A DNA stretch of 64,000 bases from contig NZ_LJJC01000004.1 of NCBI RefSeq assembly GCF_001420715.1, forward strand, positions 2,012,177-2,076,176, written 5' to 3'. Positions 17,872 to 26,611 of the stretch are shown here, in pieces. Within the stretch, counting starts at the first letter, position 1. Each line of letters starts with the position of its first letter. The translations under genes and the position numbers were made by a program. The notes beneath the pieces are model-generated. The model did no database searches and was not told where the DNA came from. It saw only the letters and a list, made by a program, of their open reading frames with translations. The stretch is from Heyndrickxia shackletonii (GTDB lineage: Bacteria > Bacillota > Bacilli > Bacillales > Bacillaceae_C).

Positions 17872-18426
17872 ATGGTAAAAGTTTTATGCATTACAGGTTA
17901 TAAACCTTTTGAATTAGGTATATTCTCTACTAATCATCCAGCAATAAAATATATAAAAATGTTATTAAAAAGAGAAATAATACGTTTTTTGGAAGATGAA
18001 TTAGAATGGGTTCTGATATCCGGTCAATTGGGTGTAGAACTTTGGGCTGCAGAAGTGGTCTTTGACCTCCAAATGGAATACCCTGACTTAAAATTAGCAA
18101 TATTAACACCCTTTCTTAATCAAGAAGAGAAGTGGAACGACAATAATAAGGAAATGTATGAAATGATATTAGCACAAGCTGACTTTGTTGATTCAATTTC
18201 AAAGCAGCCATATCAAAATCCGCAGGCATTCAAGAATAAAAACAAAATTTTTCTTCATAAAACTGATGGACTACTCATAGTCTATGATGAACAAAATATT
18301 GGATCGCCAAAATACCTATTGGAGGAAGCGGAAAAGTATAAAAGTGGAAAATCCTATGAAATAAGAACCATTGATTTTAATGATTTGCAATCTATAATGG
18401 AAGAAGAACAATGGAATGAATCCTAG
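17872..18426 (+). CDS. ypsA: YpsA, SLOG-fold protein (DUF1273)
   Basis: A 184-residue protein against about 180 in B. subtilis YpsA. The N-terminal beta strand [13 protein letters not shown] and the glycine motif [14 protein letters not shown] fit the SLOG Rossmann-like fold, which is suspected to bind a nucleotide-derived ligand. In B. subtilis and Staphylococcus YpsA influences cell division. It is encoded directly upstream of gpsB, a division regulator, which fits that role. The ATG follows AAAGGAGAA. Confidence 0.9.
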   Translation: MVKVLCITGYKPFELGIFSTNHPAIKYIKMLLKREIIRFLEDELEWVLISGQLGVELWAAEVVFDLQMEYPDLKLAILTPFLNQEEKWNDNNKEMYEMILAQADFVDSISKQPYQNPQAFKNKNKIFLHKTDGLLIVYDEQNIGSPKYLLEEAEKYKSGKSYEIRTIDFNDLQSIMEEEQWNES

Positions 18427-18437
18427 TACATAATAAA

Positions 18438-18466
18438 TTGACAAACAAATCGATATTTGAAAAAAT
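18438..18466 (+). promoter_or_regulatory. gpsB promoter
   Basis: A perfect TTGACA (18438-18443) is followed 17 bases later by AAAAAT, a weak -10. It lies in the 79-base gap before gpsB. Confidence 0.5.
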
Positions 18467-18505
18467 AAAATTAAGTTTCGCGTAAAATATGAGGTGATGT
18501 TTGAT

Positions 18506-18826
18506 ATGTTATCAGATAAAATAAAATTAACAGCAAAAGATATATTGGAAAAAGATTTCAAAACTTCTGTCAGAGGATACAAACCTGAGGATGTAGATAA
18601 ATTTTTGGATTTAATCATTAAAGATTATGAAACATTCCATCAAACCATTGAAGATTTGCAGCATGAATTGATGCGATTAAAAAAGCAAGCGTCGGATGAT
18701 TCCTATAGAAGACAGCCTTCTCAACCGTCTCAACCAACTCCTGCAACCGGAACAACAAATTTTGATATCTTAAAAAGATTATCCAATTTAGAAAAACATG
18801 TATTCGGCAGTAAATTAAACGATTAA
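18506..18826 (+). CDS. gpsB: cell division and morphogenesis regulator GpsB
   Basis: A 106-residue DivIVA-related protein. The N-terminal domain holds the family motif [13 protein letters not shown], followed by a coiled coil ([20 protein letters not shown]), a Gln/Pro/Ser-rich linker, and the C-terminal trimerisation segment [16 protein letters not shown]. GpsB brings PBP1 (the ponA product) to septum or side wall. The start at 18506 was chosen because GAGGTGAT lies 7 bases upstream and the resulting MLSDKIKL matches the usual N-terminus. Confidence 0.96.
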   Translation: MLSDKIKLTAKDILEKDFKTSVRGYKPEDVDKFLDLIIKDYETFHQTIEDLQHELMRLKKQASDDSYRRQPSQPSQPTPATGTTNFDILKRLSNLEKHVFGSKLND

Positions 18827-18847
18827 TCAACTGGGATTTTTTACAAG

Positions 18848-18876
18848 TTGAAAATAAAGAAAAAGTTTTTTATAAT
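18848..18876 (+). promoter_or_regulatory. rnpB promoter
   Basis: TTGAAA, 17 bases, TATAAT. This is a near-consensus sigma-A promoter directly in front of the RNase P RNA. Confidence 0.8.
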
Positions 18877-18896
18877 ATATAAGCGGCGTTAAGCTG

Positions 18897-19301
18897 GTAA
18901 ATAACGTTCGGGTAATCGCTGCAACTTCATGTTGTAGAGGAAAGTCCATGCTCGCACGGTGCTGAGATGCCCGTAGTGTTCGTGCCTAGCGAAGACATAA
19001 GCTAGGGCAGGCAGATATATGTCTGACGGCAGGGAAAATACCTAAGTCCGTTTAGGATACGGTATGACTACCTTGAAAGTGCCACAGTGACGTAGCCTTA
19101 AGAGAAATCTTAAGGGTGGAACGAGGTAAACCCCGCGAGCGAGAAACTCAAATTATGGTAGGGGCATTCTTTCTGAGGAAATGAACGAAGAAAGAGGCAA
19201 GCAAATATTGCTTGGAGATAGATGATTACCGCCTGAGTACAAGATGATACCAATCGTTTGTAGTACAAAGGTACAAAACATGGCTTATAGAACGTTATTT
19301 A
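18897..19301 (+). ncRNA. rnpB: RNase P RNA, B-type
   Basis: About 405 nt. The ends pair (AAATAACGTTC at 18899-18909 with GAACGTTATTT at 19290-19300) to form P1. Conserved segments seen are CGGGTAATCGCTGCA, GAGGAAAGTCCATGCTCGCAC, GGTAAACCCCGCGAGCGAGAAAC and the final ACAAAACATGGCTTATAG. These are the signature regions of the Bacillus-type ribozyme that trims tRNA 5' ends. It lies between gpsB and ypsC, as in B. subtilis. Confidence 0.97.
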
Positions 19302-19323
19302 GGTATAATAAGAATGAAATATA

Positions 19324-19352
19324 CTCTCCTAACTTGATGGGAGGGTTATTTT
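19324..19352 (+). terminator. terminator of rnpB
   Basis: CTCTCC pairs with GGAGGG around a 10-base loop, followed by TTATTTTTAT. It lies 22 bases after P1. Confidence 0.65.
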
Positions 19353-19404
19353 TATGCTTAAATTACATAGGGAATATGAGACGAACTCAAGTAAGGGTGA
19401 AAAT

Positions 19405-20544
19405 ATGACAAAAAACTATACAATCGTAGCAACAGCTGCGATGGGATTAGAAGCTATCGTAGCTAAGGAAGTAAAAGCACTCGGCTACGATGCAAAGGTC
19501 GATAATGGAAAGGTAATATTTAAGGGTGATGAATCTGCTATTGCTAGATGCAATCTATGGCTGCGTACGGCAGATCGCATCAAAATAATTGTAGGGGAAT
19601 TCAAAGCATACACTTTTGATGAATTATTCGAAAAAACAAAGGCATTAAATTGGGGAGACTATTTACCGGTTGATGCTGAATTTCCTGTCCAAGGTAAGTC
19701 AGTAAAATCAAAGCTGTTTAGTGTTCCAGATTGCCAAGCAATTGTGAAAAAAGCAATTGTGGAAAAAATGAAGGCACATTATAAAAAATCTTCTTGGCTT
19801 GAGGAATCTGGTCCATTATTTAAAGTAGAAATTGCACTTTTAAAAGACGTTGCCACCATTACCATTGATACGAGTGGTGCCGGATTGCATAAGCGAGGCT
19901 ATCGTGTGAATCAAGGGGAAGCACCTTTGAAAGAGACTTTAGCTGCTGCATTAATCCAATTAACGAATTGGAGACCGGATAAGCCCTTTTGTGATCCTTT
20001 TTGCGGCTCCGGCACGATTCCAATTGAAGCTGCACTAATCGGGCAGAATATTGCTCCGGGCTTTAATCGAGAATTTATATCTGAAACATGGCCGTGGATG
20101 AACCAAACGGTATGGGATCAAGCAAGAATTGAGGCGGAGGATCTAGCCAATTATGATCAGCCTTTAAATATTATCGGTTCTGATATTGATCACCGGATGG
20201 TTAATATTGCAAAAGGGAATGCAATGGAGGCTGGCTTTGGAGATCTCATAACTTTTAAACAAATGCAGGTAACTGATTTTACTTCTAATGATGAATATGG
20301 TGTAATTGTCGGAAATCCTCCGTATGGAGAACGTTTGGGAGATCGAAAAGCAGTTGAAAAAATGTATGAGGAAATGGGTAGAACCTTTTCAAAATTAGAT
20401 ACATGGTCAATTTATATATTAACTTCTTATGAACAATTTGAAGAGGTATACGGAAAAAAGGCAACGAAAAAAAGGAAATTATTCAATGGATTTATTCGGA
20501 CAGACCTCTATCAATTTTGGGGAACAAAACCTCCAAAACAGTAA
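19405..20544 (+). CDS. ypsC: THUMP-domain rRNA guanine-N2 methyltransferase YpsC
   Basis: A 379-residue protein against about 385 for B. subtilis YpsC. The N-terminal THUMP RNA-binding domain (about 1-160) precedes a class I SAM-dependent methyltransferase with DPFCGSGTIPIEAALIG (SAM loop) and VGNPPYGERLG (catalytic NPPY). The family is homologous to the N-terminal half of E. coli RlmL, which makes m2G2445 in 23S rRNA. The start at 19405 was chosen because AAGGGTGA lies upstream and MTKNYTIVATA matches the family start; the in-frame ATG at 19354 overlaps the rnpB terminator. Confidence 0.9.
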   Translation: MTKNYTIVATAAMGLEAIVAKEVKALGYDAKVDNGKVIFKGDESAIARCNLWLRTADRIKIIVGEFKAYTFDELFEKTKALNWGDYLPVDAEFPVQGKSVKSKLFSVPDCQAIVKKAIVEKMKAHYKKSSWLEESGPLFKVEIALLKDVATITIDTSGAGLHKRGYRVNQGEAPLKETLAAALIQLTNWRPDKPFCDPFCGSGTIPIEAALIGQNIAPGFNREFISETWPWMNQTVWDQARIEAEDLANYDQPLNIIGSDIDHRMVNIAKGNAMEAGFGDLITFKQMQVTDFTSNDEYGVIVGNPPYGERLGDRKAVEKMYEEMGRTFSKLDTWSIYILTSYEQFEEVYGKKATKKRKLFNGFIRTDLYQFWGTKPPKQ

Positions 20545-20612
20545 AATGATGGTATGATTTCTTCCTTTACCGAGTATACTGTACGTATATTTCAAATTGG
20601 GGTGAGGAAATC

Positions 20613-20789
20613 TTGACGAAAGAGACTTTTGATTTTGAAACTATTTCAAGGGCTCTAAAACAAACATATGACGTAATTCAATCTGAAGAAAAACCATCCG
20701 AGAAAGCCATTCAAAATATACTGGAAGCGAAAGAAACATTAAATGAAGCTATCATGTATAAATTGGAAAAAGACTGTCCGGCAATATGA
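20613..20789 (+). CDS. small conserved-looking protein, unknown
   Basis: A 58-residue acidic, helical protein starting MTKETFDFETISRALKQ and ending EKDCPAI. It uses TTG, preceded by a strong GGGGTGAGGAAA. The codon use and the terminator directly at the stop support a real gene. It lies between ypsC and ypvA, where B. subtilis also has small genes. No family is recognised. Confidence 0.65.
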   Translation: MTKETFDFETISRALKQTYDVIQSEEKPSEKAIQNILEAKETLNEAIMYKLEKDCPAI

Positions 20790-20820
20790 ACGCGAGTGTA
20801 AGTTTTGCACTTGCGTTTTC
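20789..20820 (+). terminator. terminator of the 58-residue gene
   Basis: Stem AACGCGAGTG/CACTTGCGTT (one G-T pair) with a short T run, beginning at the stop codon. Confidence 0.75.
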
Positions 20821-20910
20821 ATTTGACCATTCAAATTGATTTACGTCTCTAGCATATATGAAAACTTAAAATATGAAACTACTAATTGAAAAGTAACGTC
20901 GGAGGATATA

Positions 20911-22845
20911 ATGAAACAACCACTACCATTTTTACTTTCTAAAACAGATTCGTTTTATGACAGGTTAGGAGATTGGATAGGTGATGTCTTTTATGATTTG
21001 CTCCCTGAGAAAGGATATGAATTACGTGACGAGCAAATATATATGGCATTCCAATTAGAAAAGGCATTTAAAGAAAAGAAAGTAATATTTGCAGAAGCAG
21101 GAGTAGGGACGGGTAAAACGATTGTTTATTTATTATATGCTTTATGCTATGCAAGATATATAGGAAAACCTGCGCTTATCGCTTGTGCGGACGAGTCATT
21201 AATCGAGCAGCTTGTCAAAAAAGAAGGTGATATTAAAAAAATTGAGGCTGCTCTCGATTTAGAAATCGACGTTAGGCTGGCAAAATCAAGGGATCAATAT
21301 TTATGCTTGCAAAAATTAGATCAAGCAATTCTAAAAAATAATTCTGAAGGAATATCTTCAGTTTTTGATTCTCTGCCACGTTTTGTTCAAATCCAAGGAT
21401 CAATGCAAAAATTTGAAAAGTATGGGGACAGGAAAGACTATCCGGCAATTACAGAAGATGAATGGAGAAGTATTGCATGGGATTCCCTGCAGGATTGTCT
21501 CTCATGTGATGTTAGGCATCGATGCGGACAGACTCTACATAGAGAATATTACCGGGATGCAGCTGATATTATTGTGTGTTCACATGATTTCTATATGGAG
21601 CATATATGGACGAAGGAATCGAGGAAACGAGAAGGGCAAAGACCACTGCTTCCGGAAGTTAGTTGTGTTATTTTTGATGAAGGACATTTATTAGAATATG
21701 CATGCCAAAAGGCCTTAACATATAAATTCACTTCAGAAACTCTTGAAACCTTATTGAATCGACTTATGAGCAATGATGTTCGAGAGGAAACCCTTTATAT
21801 GATGGAAAATGTATTATATGAAAGTGAAAGAATGTTTGATCTCATTCAAAAAATAGCAGTGAAAGTACCTGGATCTGAAAGGTATGATATAATTAAATCC
21901 CAGGAATTAATGGATTGTGCGATGGCACTTTATCAGCAAATAAATCAATTAACAGAGCAATTTGTTTATGAAAGTGAATTGTATATATTAAATGAATATG
22001 ATTTGCGAATCGTTGAAGAATATCTTGAACAAATATTATTTTCATTAAAATTGCTGATGGAGGACCAAAAAGGAATAACATGGTTTGAAATGTCCGATAA
22101 CAATCATACTCTTGTTATTATGCCAAGGCTAGTAGAAGAAATTCTGCGGGAAGAGGTTTTCTCCAAGAAAATTCCTTTTATATTCTCGTCTGCAACTCTT
22201 TCAAATGACGGGGACTTCTCTTATATTTGTAAAAGTCTTGGTATTTCTCAATATTTATCTTTAAGTGTGGATTCACCATTTGATTATGATCACCAGATGC
22301 GAATTACTGTTCATTCCGAAGAGGGTTATCCTAATACATTAAAATGGGATGAATATCTTCGATCCATCAAATTAGCAAATGGAAGAACATTAATACTATT
22401 TAACTCAAATGAGTCAATGCAAGAGTTTAAAAAGTATATTCAACCTAAAATGGATAATCGTTACCCACTTCTTTTTGAAGGGGACGGGGAGATAAGCAAG
22501 CTTGTTGAACAGTTCCAGAAAAATGAAGAAACGGTTCTTTGCTCGTATCATTTATGGGAAGGACTTGACATACCAGGTCCATCATTATCGAATGTGATCA
22601 TCAATGAATTGCCTTTCCCACCACATGACCCGGTATTCGAAGCGAAACGTAAAAATAGTGACAACCCATTTAATGAAGTGGATCTTCCATATATGTTGTT
22701 GCGATTAAGACAAGGTATAGGTCGTCTAATTCGTACTTCAAACGATTCCGGAAACATTCAATTATGGTTAAGAAAAGTGGATAAAGATAATATTTGGGAC
22801 TATATACAGCAAATCTTACCAGTAGATGCAACCTTCTCTAATTAA
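20911..22845 (+). CDS. ypvA: DinG-like helicase YpvA
   Basis: A 644-residue XPD/DinG-type superfamily 2 helicase, the second in this window. Visible motifs: AEAGVGTGKT (Walker A), the Cys cluster CLSCDVRHRC expected to bind an iron-sulfur cluster together with a Cys of the flanking region, FDEGHLLEY (motif II as DEGH), SSATLS, and RQGIGRLIRT (motif VI). There is no exonuclease domain, in contrast to DinG. Length and the following ypwA agree with B. subtilis. The role is not established; DNA repair or processing is likely. Confidence 0.9.
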   Translation: MKQPLPFLLSKTDSFYDRLGDWIGDVFYDLLPEKGYELRDEQIYMAFQLEKAFKEKKVIFAEAGVGTGKTIVYLLYALCYARYIGKPALIACADESLIEQLVKKEGDIKKIEAALDLEIDVRLAKSRDQYLCLQKLDQAILKNNSEGISSVFDSLPRFVQIQGSMQKFEKYGDRKDYPAITEDEWRSIAWDSLQDCLSCDVRHRCGQTLHREYYRDAADIIVCSHDFYMEHIWTKESRKREGQRPLLPEVSCVIFDEGHLLEYACQKALTYKFTSETLETLLNRLMSNDVREETLYMMENVLYESERMFDLIQKIAVKVPGSERYDIIKSQELMDCAMALYQQINQLTEQFVYESELYILNEYDLRIVEEYLEQILFSLKLLMEDQKGITWFEMSDNNHTLVIMPRLVEEILREEVFSKKIPFIFSSATLSNDGDFSYICKSLGISQYLSLSVDSPFDYDHQMRITVHSEEGYPNTLKWDEYLRSIKLANGRTLILFNSNESMQEFKKYIQPKMDNRYPLLFEGDGEISKLVEQFQKNEETVLCSYHLWEGLDIPGPSLSNVIINELPFPPHDPVFEAKRKNSDNPFNEVDLPYMLLRLRQGIGRLIRTSNDSGNIQLWLRKVDKDNIWDYIQQILPVDATFSN

Positions 22846-22864
22846 AAGGGAAGGTTGTTTTTTA
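22830..22864 (+). terminator. terminator of ypvA
   Basis: AACCTTC pairs with GAAGGTT across the stop codon, followed by GTTTTTT. Confidence 0.7.
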
Positions 22865-22951
22865 TTTCATAATAGTGAAACTAATTGTTCTCTCTTTTCA
22901 GAACAATATGATAAAATAATAAAGGCGGAAATTTGAATTGGAGGTACATAC

Positions 22952-24472
22952 ATGAGCGAACATATAAGTGAGATTGAAAAGGAATTTTTAGATTTTGTAA
23001 AAAAAATGCAGGCATATAGTGAGGCACTTGGATTAATTTATTGGGATTTACGTACGGGTGCGCCTAAAAATGGGGTGGAACAACGTTCAGAGGTTATAGG
23101 AATGCTTTCATCTGAATTGTTCAAAATGTCCACTTCCGAGGAAATGGCTGCTTATATTGCCAGTCTATCTGGACATAACTTATCTGAGATTACATTGAAA
23201 ACATTGGAAGAATGTAAAAAAAACTATGACCGTAATAAAAAGATTCCTGCAAAGGAATATCAGGATTATGTTGTGCTGCAATCCAAGGCAGAAAGTGTTT
23301 GGGAGGAAGCAAGAGCAAAAGCTGATTTTGCAATGTTCCAACCATACTTAGAAAAAATTGTGGAATATAAAAAGAAGTTCGTGGAGTATTGGGGATACGA
23401 AGAAAATAAGTATAATACCTTATTAGATATGTATGAACCTGGGATAACAGTGGACGTTTTAGACAAAGTCTTTGGTGAATTGAGAGAGGCAATTGTTTCT
23501 CTAGTACAAAAAATAGCAGATTCTCCAAATAAACCTGATACATCGTTTTTGTTTGAAACCTTTCCTAAACAAAATCAAAAAGATTTTAGTTTAAAAATAT
23601 TGGAACAAATGGGATACAATTTTGAGTCAGGAAGATTAGATGAGACGGTTCATCCATTTGCTACAGGGCTAAATCCGGGAGATGTCCGGGTCACAACAAG
23701 ATATGATGAAAATGACTGGAGAACTGCAGTATTTGGTACTATTCATGAAGGAGGCCATGCACTTTATGAACAGAATATATCCAAGGACTTAATTGGAACT
23801 CTATTGTGCAGCGGAACATCGATGGGAATTCATGAATCACAATCTCTTTTCTATGAAAATATTGTCGGCCGTGATTTTTCATTCTGGAAGCAAAATTATG
23901 ATTTATTGAAAGAATATGCAAGCGGAGAATATGACAATATTTCATTAGAGGATTTTTATAGAGCCATTAATGAGTCAAAACCTTCTTTTATCCGGATAGA
24001 AGCAGATATGTTAACTTATCCACTACATATAATCATCCGATATGAAATTGAAAAAGGTTTATTTAATGATGAAATTGAGGTTAAGGATTTACCGAAAATT
24101 TGGAATGATAAGTATGAAGAGTATTTAGGAATACGTCCAGCTAATGACAGAGAAGGGGTACTTCAGGATGTCCATTGGTCAGGTGGAGATTTTGGGTATT
24201 TCCCATCTTATGCCCTTGGATATATGTACGCAGCTCAATTTAAAAATAGCATGCTAAAAGATCTTCCAAATTTTGATGATTTATTGGCGGAAGGAAATCT
24301 TACACCGATCCGTGAATGGCTAACCAAAAACATCCATCAATACGGAAAATTAAAGAAGCCTCTCGAAATTTTACAGGATGTAACTGGAGAGGGTCTGAAT
24401 GCAAAATATTTAATTGATTATTTAAAAGATAAATATACAAAGGTTTATAATTTACCTGTAGAAACTCATTAA
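22952..24472 (+). CDS. ypwA: M32-family metallocarboxypeptidase
   Basis: A 506-residue zinc carboxypeptidase against 501 for B. subtilis YpwA. The zinc motif HEGGH is in TIHEGGHALYEQN, followed by the family motifs HESQS, IRIEADMLTYPLHI and IRPANDREGVLQDVHW. The enzyme is cytosolic and removes C-terminal residues from peptides. It has no signal peptide. The ATG follows TTGGAGGTAC. A terminator lies directly behind. Confidence 0.95.
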   Translation: MSEHISEIEKEFLDFVKKMQAYSEALGLIYWDLRTGAPKNGVEQRSEVIGMLSSELFKMSTSEEMAAYIASLSGHNLSEITLKTLEECKKNYDRNKKIPAKEYQDYVVLQSKAESVWEEARAKADFAMFQPYLEKIVEYKKKFVEYWGYEENKYNTLLDMYEPGITVDVLDKVFGELREAIVSLVQKIADSPNKPDTSFLFETFPKQNQKDFSLKILEQMGYNFESGRLDETVHPFATGLNPGDVRVTTRYDENDWRTAVFGTIHEGGHALYEQNISKDLIGTLLCSGTSMGIHESQSLFYENIVGRDFSFWKQNYDLLKEYASGEYDNISLEDFYRAINESKPSFIRIEADMLTYPLHIIIRYEIEKGLFNDEIEVKDLPKIWNDKYEEYLGIRPANDREGVLQDVHWSGGDFGYFPSYALGYMYAAQFKNSMLKDLPNFDDLLAEGNLTPIREWLTKNIHQYGKLKKPLEILQDVTGEGLNAKYLIDYLKDKYTKVYNLPVETH

Positions 24473-24501
24473 AAAGAGACCAATGCGGTCTCTTTTCTCT
24501 T
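24471..24501 (+). terminator. terminator of ypwA
   Basis: Perfect stem AAAAGAGACC/GGTCTCTTTT with the 5-base loop AATGC. Confidence 0.88.
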
Positions 24502-24576
24502 ACCGGAACTTTAGTCCATTAATCCAAGGGGTGCATGATGATTTAAATCACATGAATCGATAGGGAATAAGAAGGG

Positions 24577-24720
24577 TCACTCTCCTTTTGGGCATGATTC
24601 TGTATTTACTTGATATTGAACTTGGATTTCAATTTTATTTAGGATGTTCCTTCCGCAGCTTTTGCATTTTCCAGTTGTATCGGATAACGTTCTGCAGTGA
24701 TCACAGTAATATTTCTCCAT
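24577..24720 (-). CDS. small zinc-ribbon-like protein
   Basis: A 47-residue protein beginning MEKYYCDHCRTLSD. It has two Cys pairs (CDHC and CKSC) 10 residues apart, the pattern of a small zinc ribbon, plus a later Cys. The ribosome site (AGTGAG) is weak. It is isolated between ypwA and the SDR gene and reads against both. Two complete knuckles make a chance frame unlikely. No family is recognised. Confidence 0.58.
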   Translation of the reverse strand: MEKYYCDHCRTLSDTTGKCKSCGRNILNKIEIQVQYQVNTESCPKGE

Positions 24721-24780
24721 TGTATGTCACTCACTTTATAATATTTTATTTTAATGTATTAAAATGATTTTGAAATCGTT

Positions 24781-24817
24781 ACTATTATTAAGAATAGTCA
24801 CTATTTTATGGTAGAAT
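24781..24817 (+). promoter_or_regulatory. SDR promoter with palindromic operator candidate
   Basis: TTAAGA (24788) and TAGAAT (24812-24817) are 18 bases apart. Between and over them lie three alternating half-sites, ACTATT-ATTAAG-AATAGT-C-ACTATT, including the 13-base perfect palindrome AATAGTCACTATT (24793-24805). Confidence 0.45.
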
Positions 24818-24871
24818 GTAATTAATAATTTTTTAAATGCATTTGAAAAAAATGAGGGGAAGTGCAGGAAA

Positions 24872-25642
24872 ATGTATTTACCATCCTTTAGCCTTGCAGG
24901 AAAAACGGCAATTGTTACCGGCGCCGGAAGAGGAATAGGACGAGCTATTGCAATAGGAATGGCGGAGGCTGGTGCAGACGTCGCGGTGATTTCGCGCACA
25001 GAAACAGATTTGCAAGCGACGGCCGCCGAAATTGAAAAGTTAGGAAAAAAATCTTATATTGTGACAGCGGATGTTACGAAGAGAGAACAAGTAAAATCGG
25101 TCATTGAAAAGATCATCGGTGAAGCGGGTAAGATTGACATTTTAGTAAATAATGCTGGAATGAATATCAGGTCTAAAGCATTAGATGTAACAGATGAAGA
25201 ATGGCAACAAATTATGGACACAAACTTGAAATCTGCCTTTATGTTTTCACAAGAGGTAGGGAGGAAAATGAAAGAACAGGAAGATGGTAAAATTATTACT
25301 ATTACTTCCGTTGGCGGGCATGTAGCATTGAGGACAGGTGTAGTTTATGCAGCTACAAAAGCAGCATTAATTCAAATGACCAAGGTGTTGGCGCTAGAGT
25401 GGGGAAAATATAATATAAATGTAAATGCAATAGGTCCTTGGTATTTCAAAACACCATTGACAGAAAAATTATTGCAGGATGAGGAGTATGTAAAAGATAT
25501 TTTGGCTGTTACTCCAATGAAAAGGGTCGGAGAATTAGAGGAATTAGTAGGACCGGCAGTATTTTTAGCATCTGAGGCTGGTAAATATATTAATGGACAA
25601 ACAATTTTTGTGGATGGCGGAATGACCATACAGGGGTTTTAA
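24872..25642 (+). CDS. SDR-family oxidoreductase (gluconate 5-dehydrogenase-like)
   Basis: A 256-residue classical short-chain dehydrogenase. The NAD(P)-binding motif is TGAGRGIG, followed by NNAG, and the catalytic residues lie in SVGGH (Ser) and YAATK (Tyr, Lys). An Arg two residues after the start of helix 2 (SRTE) suggests NADPH. The closest recalled relatives act on gluconate, 2-deoxy-gluconate or related sugars, but the substrate is not readable. It stands alone with its own promoter and terminator. The ATG follows GGGGAAG. Confidence 0.87.
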   Translation: MYLPSFSLAGKTAIVTGAGRGIGRAIAIGMAEAGADVAVISRTETDLQATAAEIEKLGKKSYIVTADVTKREQVKSVIEKIIGEAGKIDILVNNAGMNIRSKALDVTDEEWQQIMDTNLKSAFMFSQEVGRKMKEQEDGKIITITSVGGHVALRTGVVYAATKAALIQMTKVLALEWGKYNINVNAIGPWYFKTPLTEKLLQDEEYVKDILAVTPMKRVGELEELVGPAVFLASEAGKYINGQTIFVDGGMTIQGF

Positions 25643-25644
25643 AT

Positions 25645-25678
25645 GAATGAAAGCGCCAATGGCGGCGCTTTTTCATTT
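25645..25678 (+). terminator. terminator of the SDR gene
   Basis: AATGAAAGCGCC pairs with GGCGCTTTTTCATT around a short loop. Confidence 0.85.
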
Positions 25679-25740
25679 CTTTTTAAAGGATAGGAAAGTA
25701 TAAAATTTTTCAACATCTAAATAATATAACAAGTTTAATC

Positions 25741-25895
25741 TTGTCTAGCGCAAGCAGCTATCGGCTAGCGGATTTCTCCGTCTCCTCCCTACGATAAGTC
25801 AACATCAGTTCGTGAACTACCTCACTGTGTTTCCTTTATCTCAGTCGAAGACTACGAAATCCGTACGCTAGAGCTGCGGCGCTTGCGCTTTTCTT
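25741..25895 (+). repeat. dispersed palindromic repeat, copy 4 (best preserved)
   Basis: The left arm TAGCGCAAGCAGC..CGGCTAGCGGATTTC pairs with the right arm GAAATCCGTACGCTAGAGC..GCGCTTGCGC. The middle carries CCTACGATAAGTCAACATCAG, GAACTACCTCACTGTGTTTCC and ATCTCAGTCGAAG. It lies between the SDR terminator and the cheX stop. Confidence 0.85.
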
Positions 25896-25896
25896 A

Positions 25897-26346
25897 TTAC
25901 TCTATCATTAAAATAATACTAATTTCACCGATTTGCTCCATTTTAATAGGTAGTCTTATCGCTTTGGAAAAGCCATAAATCTTAGAATGCCCAACAATAA
26001 CAGTAGGAGGGGTAATATCAATTAATAAACCGATATTGGATATTTGTGTTGACATATTTCCGGCAATCATATTACCTAATTCACCGGCAAAGCTTTCGAG
26101 CATTTCTCCAACTAATGGCATGCCAAACATTACTTCTCCAATTTTGGAGAAAACATCTTCTTCCCCATCAATTATGATTCTTCCCTTTATATCGCCAGTC
26201 ACCCCTATTAAAACCCCAACGGTGTGTTGGTTAAAAGGGGAATTAAAAAGTGTTGGCTGTTGAATGTCCACTTGGATTGGCAAGACAGATTTAATGGATT
26301 CAATAGTTCCATTTAATACATCCGTTATATTTTTACTCATTGTCAT
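25897..26346 (-). CDS. cheX: CheX-like CheY-P phosphatase
   Basis: A 149-residue protein of the CheC/CheX family. The phosphatase signature is in ESFAGELGNMIAGN, where E-X2-N supplies the catalytic pair. CheX proteins dephosphorylate CheY-P in chemotaxis or similar response regulators. It is monocistronic, without chemotaxis neighbours, though a chemoreceptor gene is 28 kb away. It begins behind GGGGGG; ATG at 26346 or the one two codons later are both possible. Confidence 0.82.
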   Translation of the reverse strand: MTMSKNITDVLNGTIESIKSVLPIQVDIQQPTLFNSPFNQHTVGVLIGVTGDIKGRIIIDGEEDVFSKIGEVMFGMPLVGEMLESFAGELGNMIAGNMSTQISNIGLLIDITPPTVIVGHSKIYGFSKAIRLPIKMEQIGEISIILMIE

Positions 26347-26472
26347 GCCGAAACCCCCCGAATTTTGTATAAAAATATACTAACATATTTTTGTTTTTTG
26401 AAGAGAATAATTTTTTGAAAAATTAGTTTACTGGAAGAAATTTAGGTCTATTTTACCAGGTCTATTTGCGTA

Positions 26473-26535
26473 TATAATGGTGGTGCACAACAACTCCTTC
26501 AAAACGTATTAGCTCCATCAAGGAGCTCTTTTTTT
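26473..26535 (+). ncRNA. short promoter-terminator unit in front of bpsA
   Basis: TATAAT (26473-26478) is followed only about 33 bases later by a terminator (AGCTCC-ATCAA-GGAGCT plus T run, 26511-26535). ACTCCTT at 26493-26499 could pair with AAGGAG in the terminator stem (26520-26525), a possible antiterminator. This would give a transcript of about 50 nt or an attenuator of bpsA-bpsB. Confidence 0.4.
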
Positions 26536-26611
26536 ATATAGTTTTCTTCCTTACATATTTTTTTCAGTATTGGAAAATATATCTTTATATAGTAATAAGG
26601 AGAGCCTGCTT

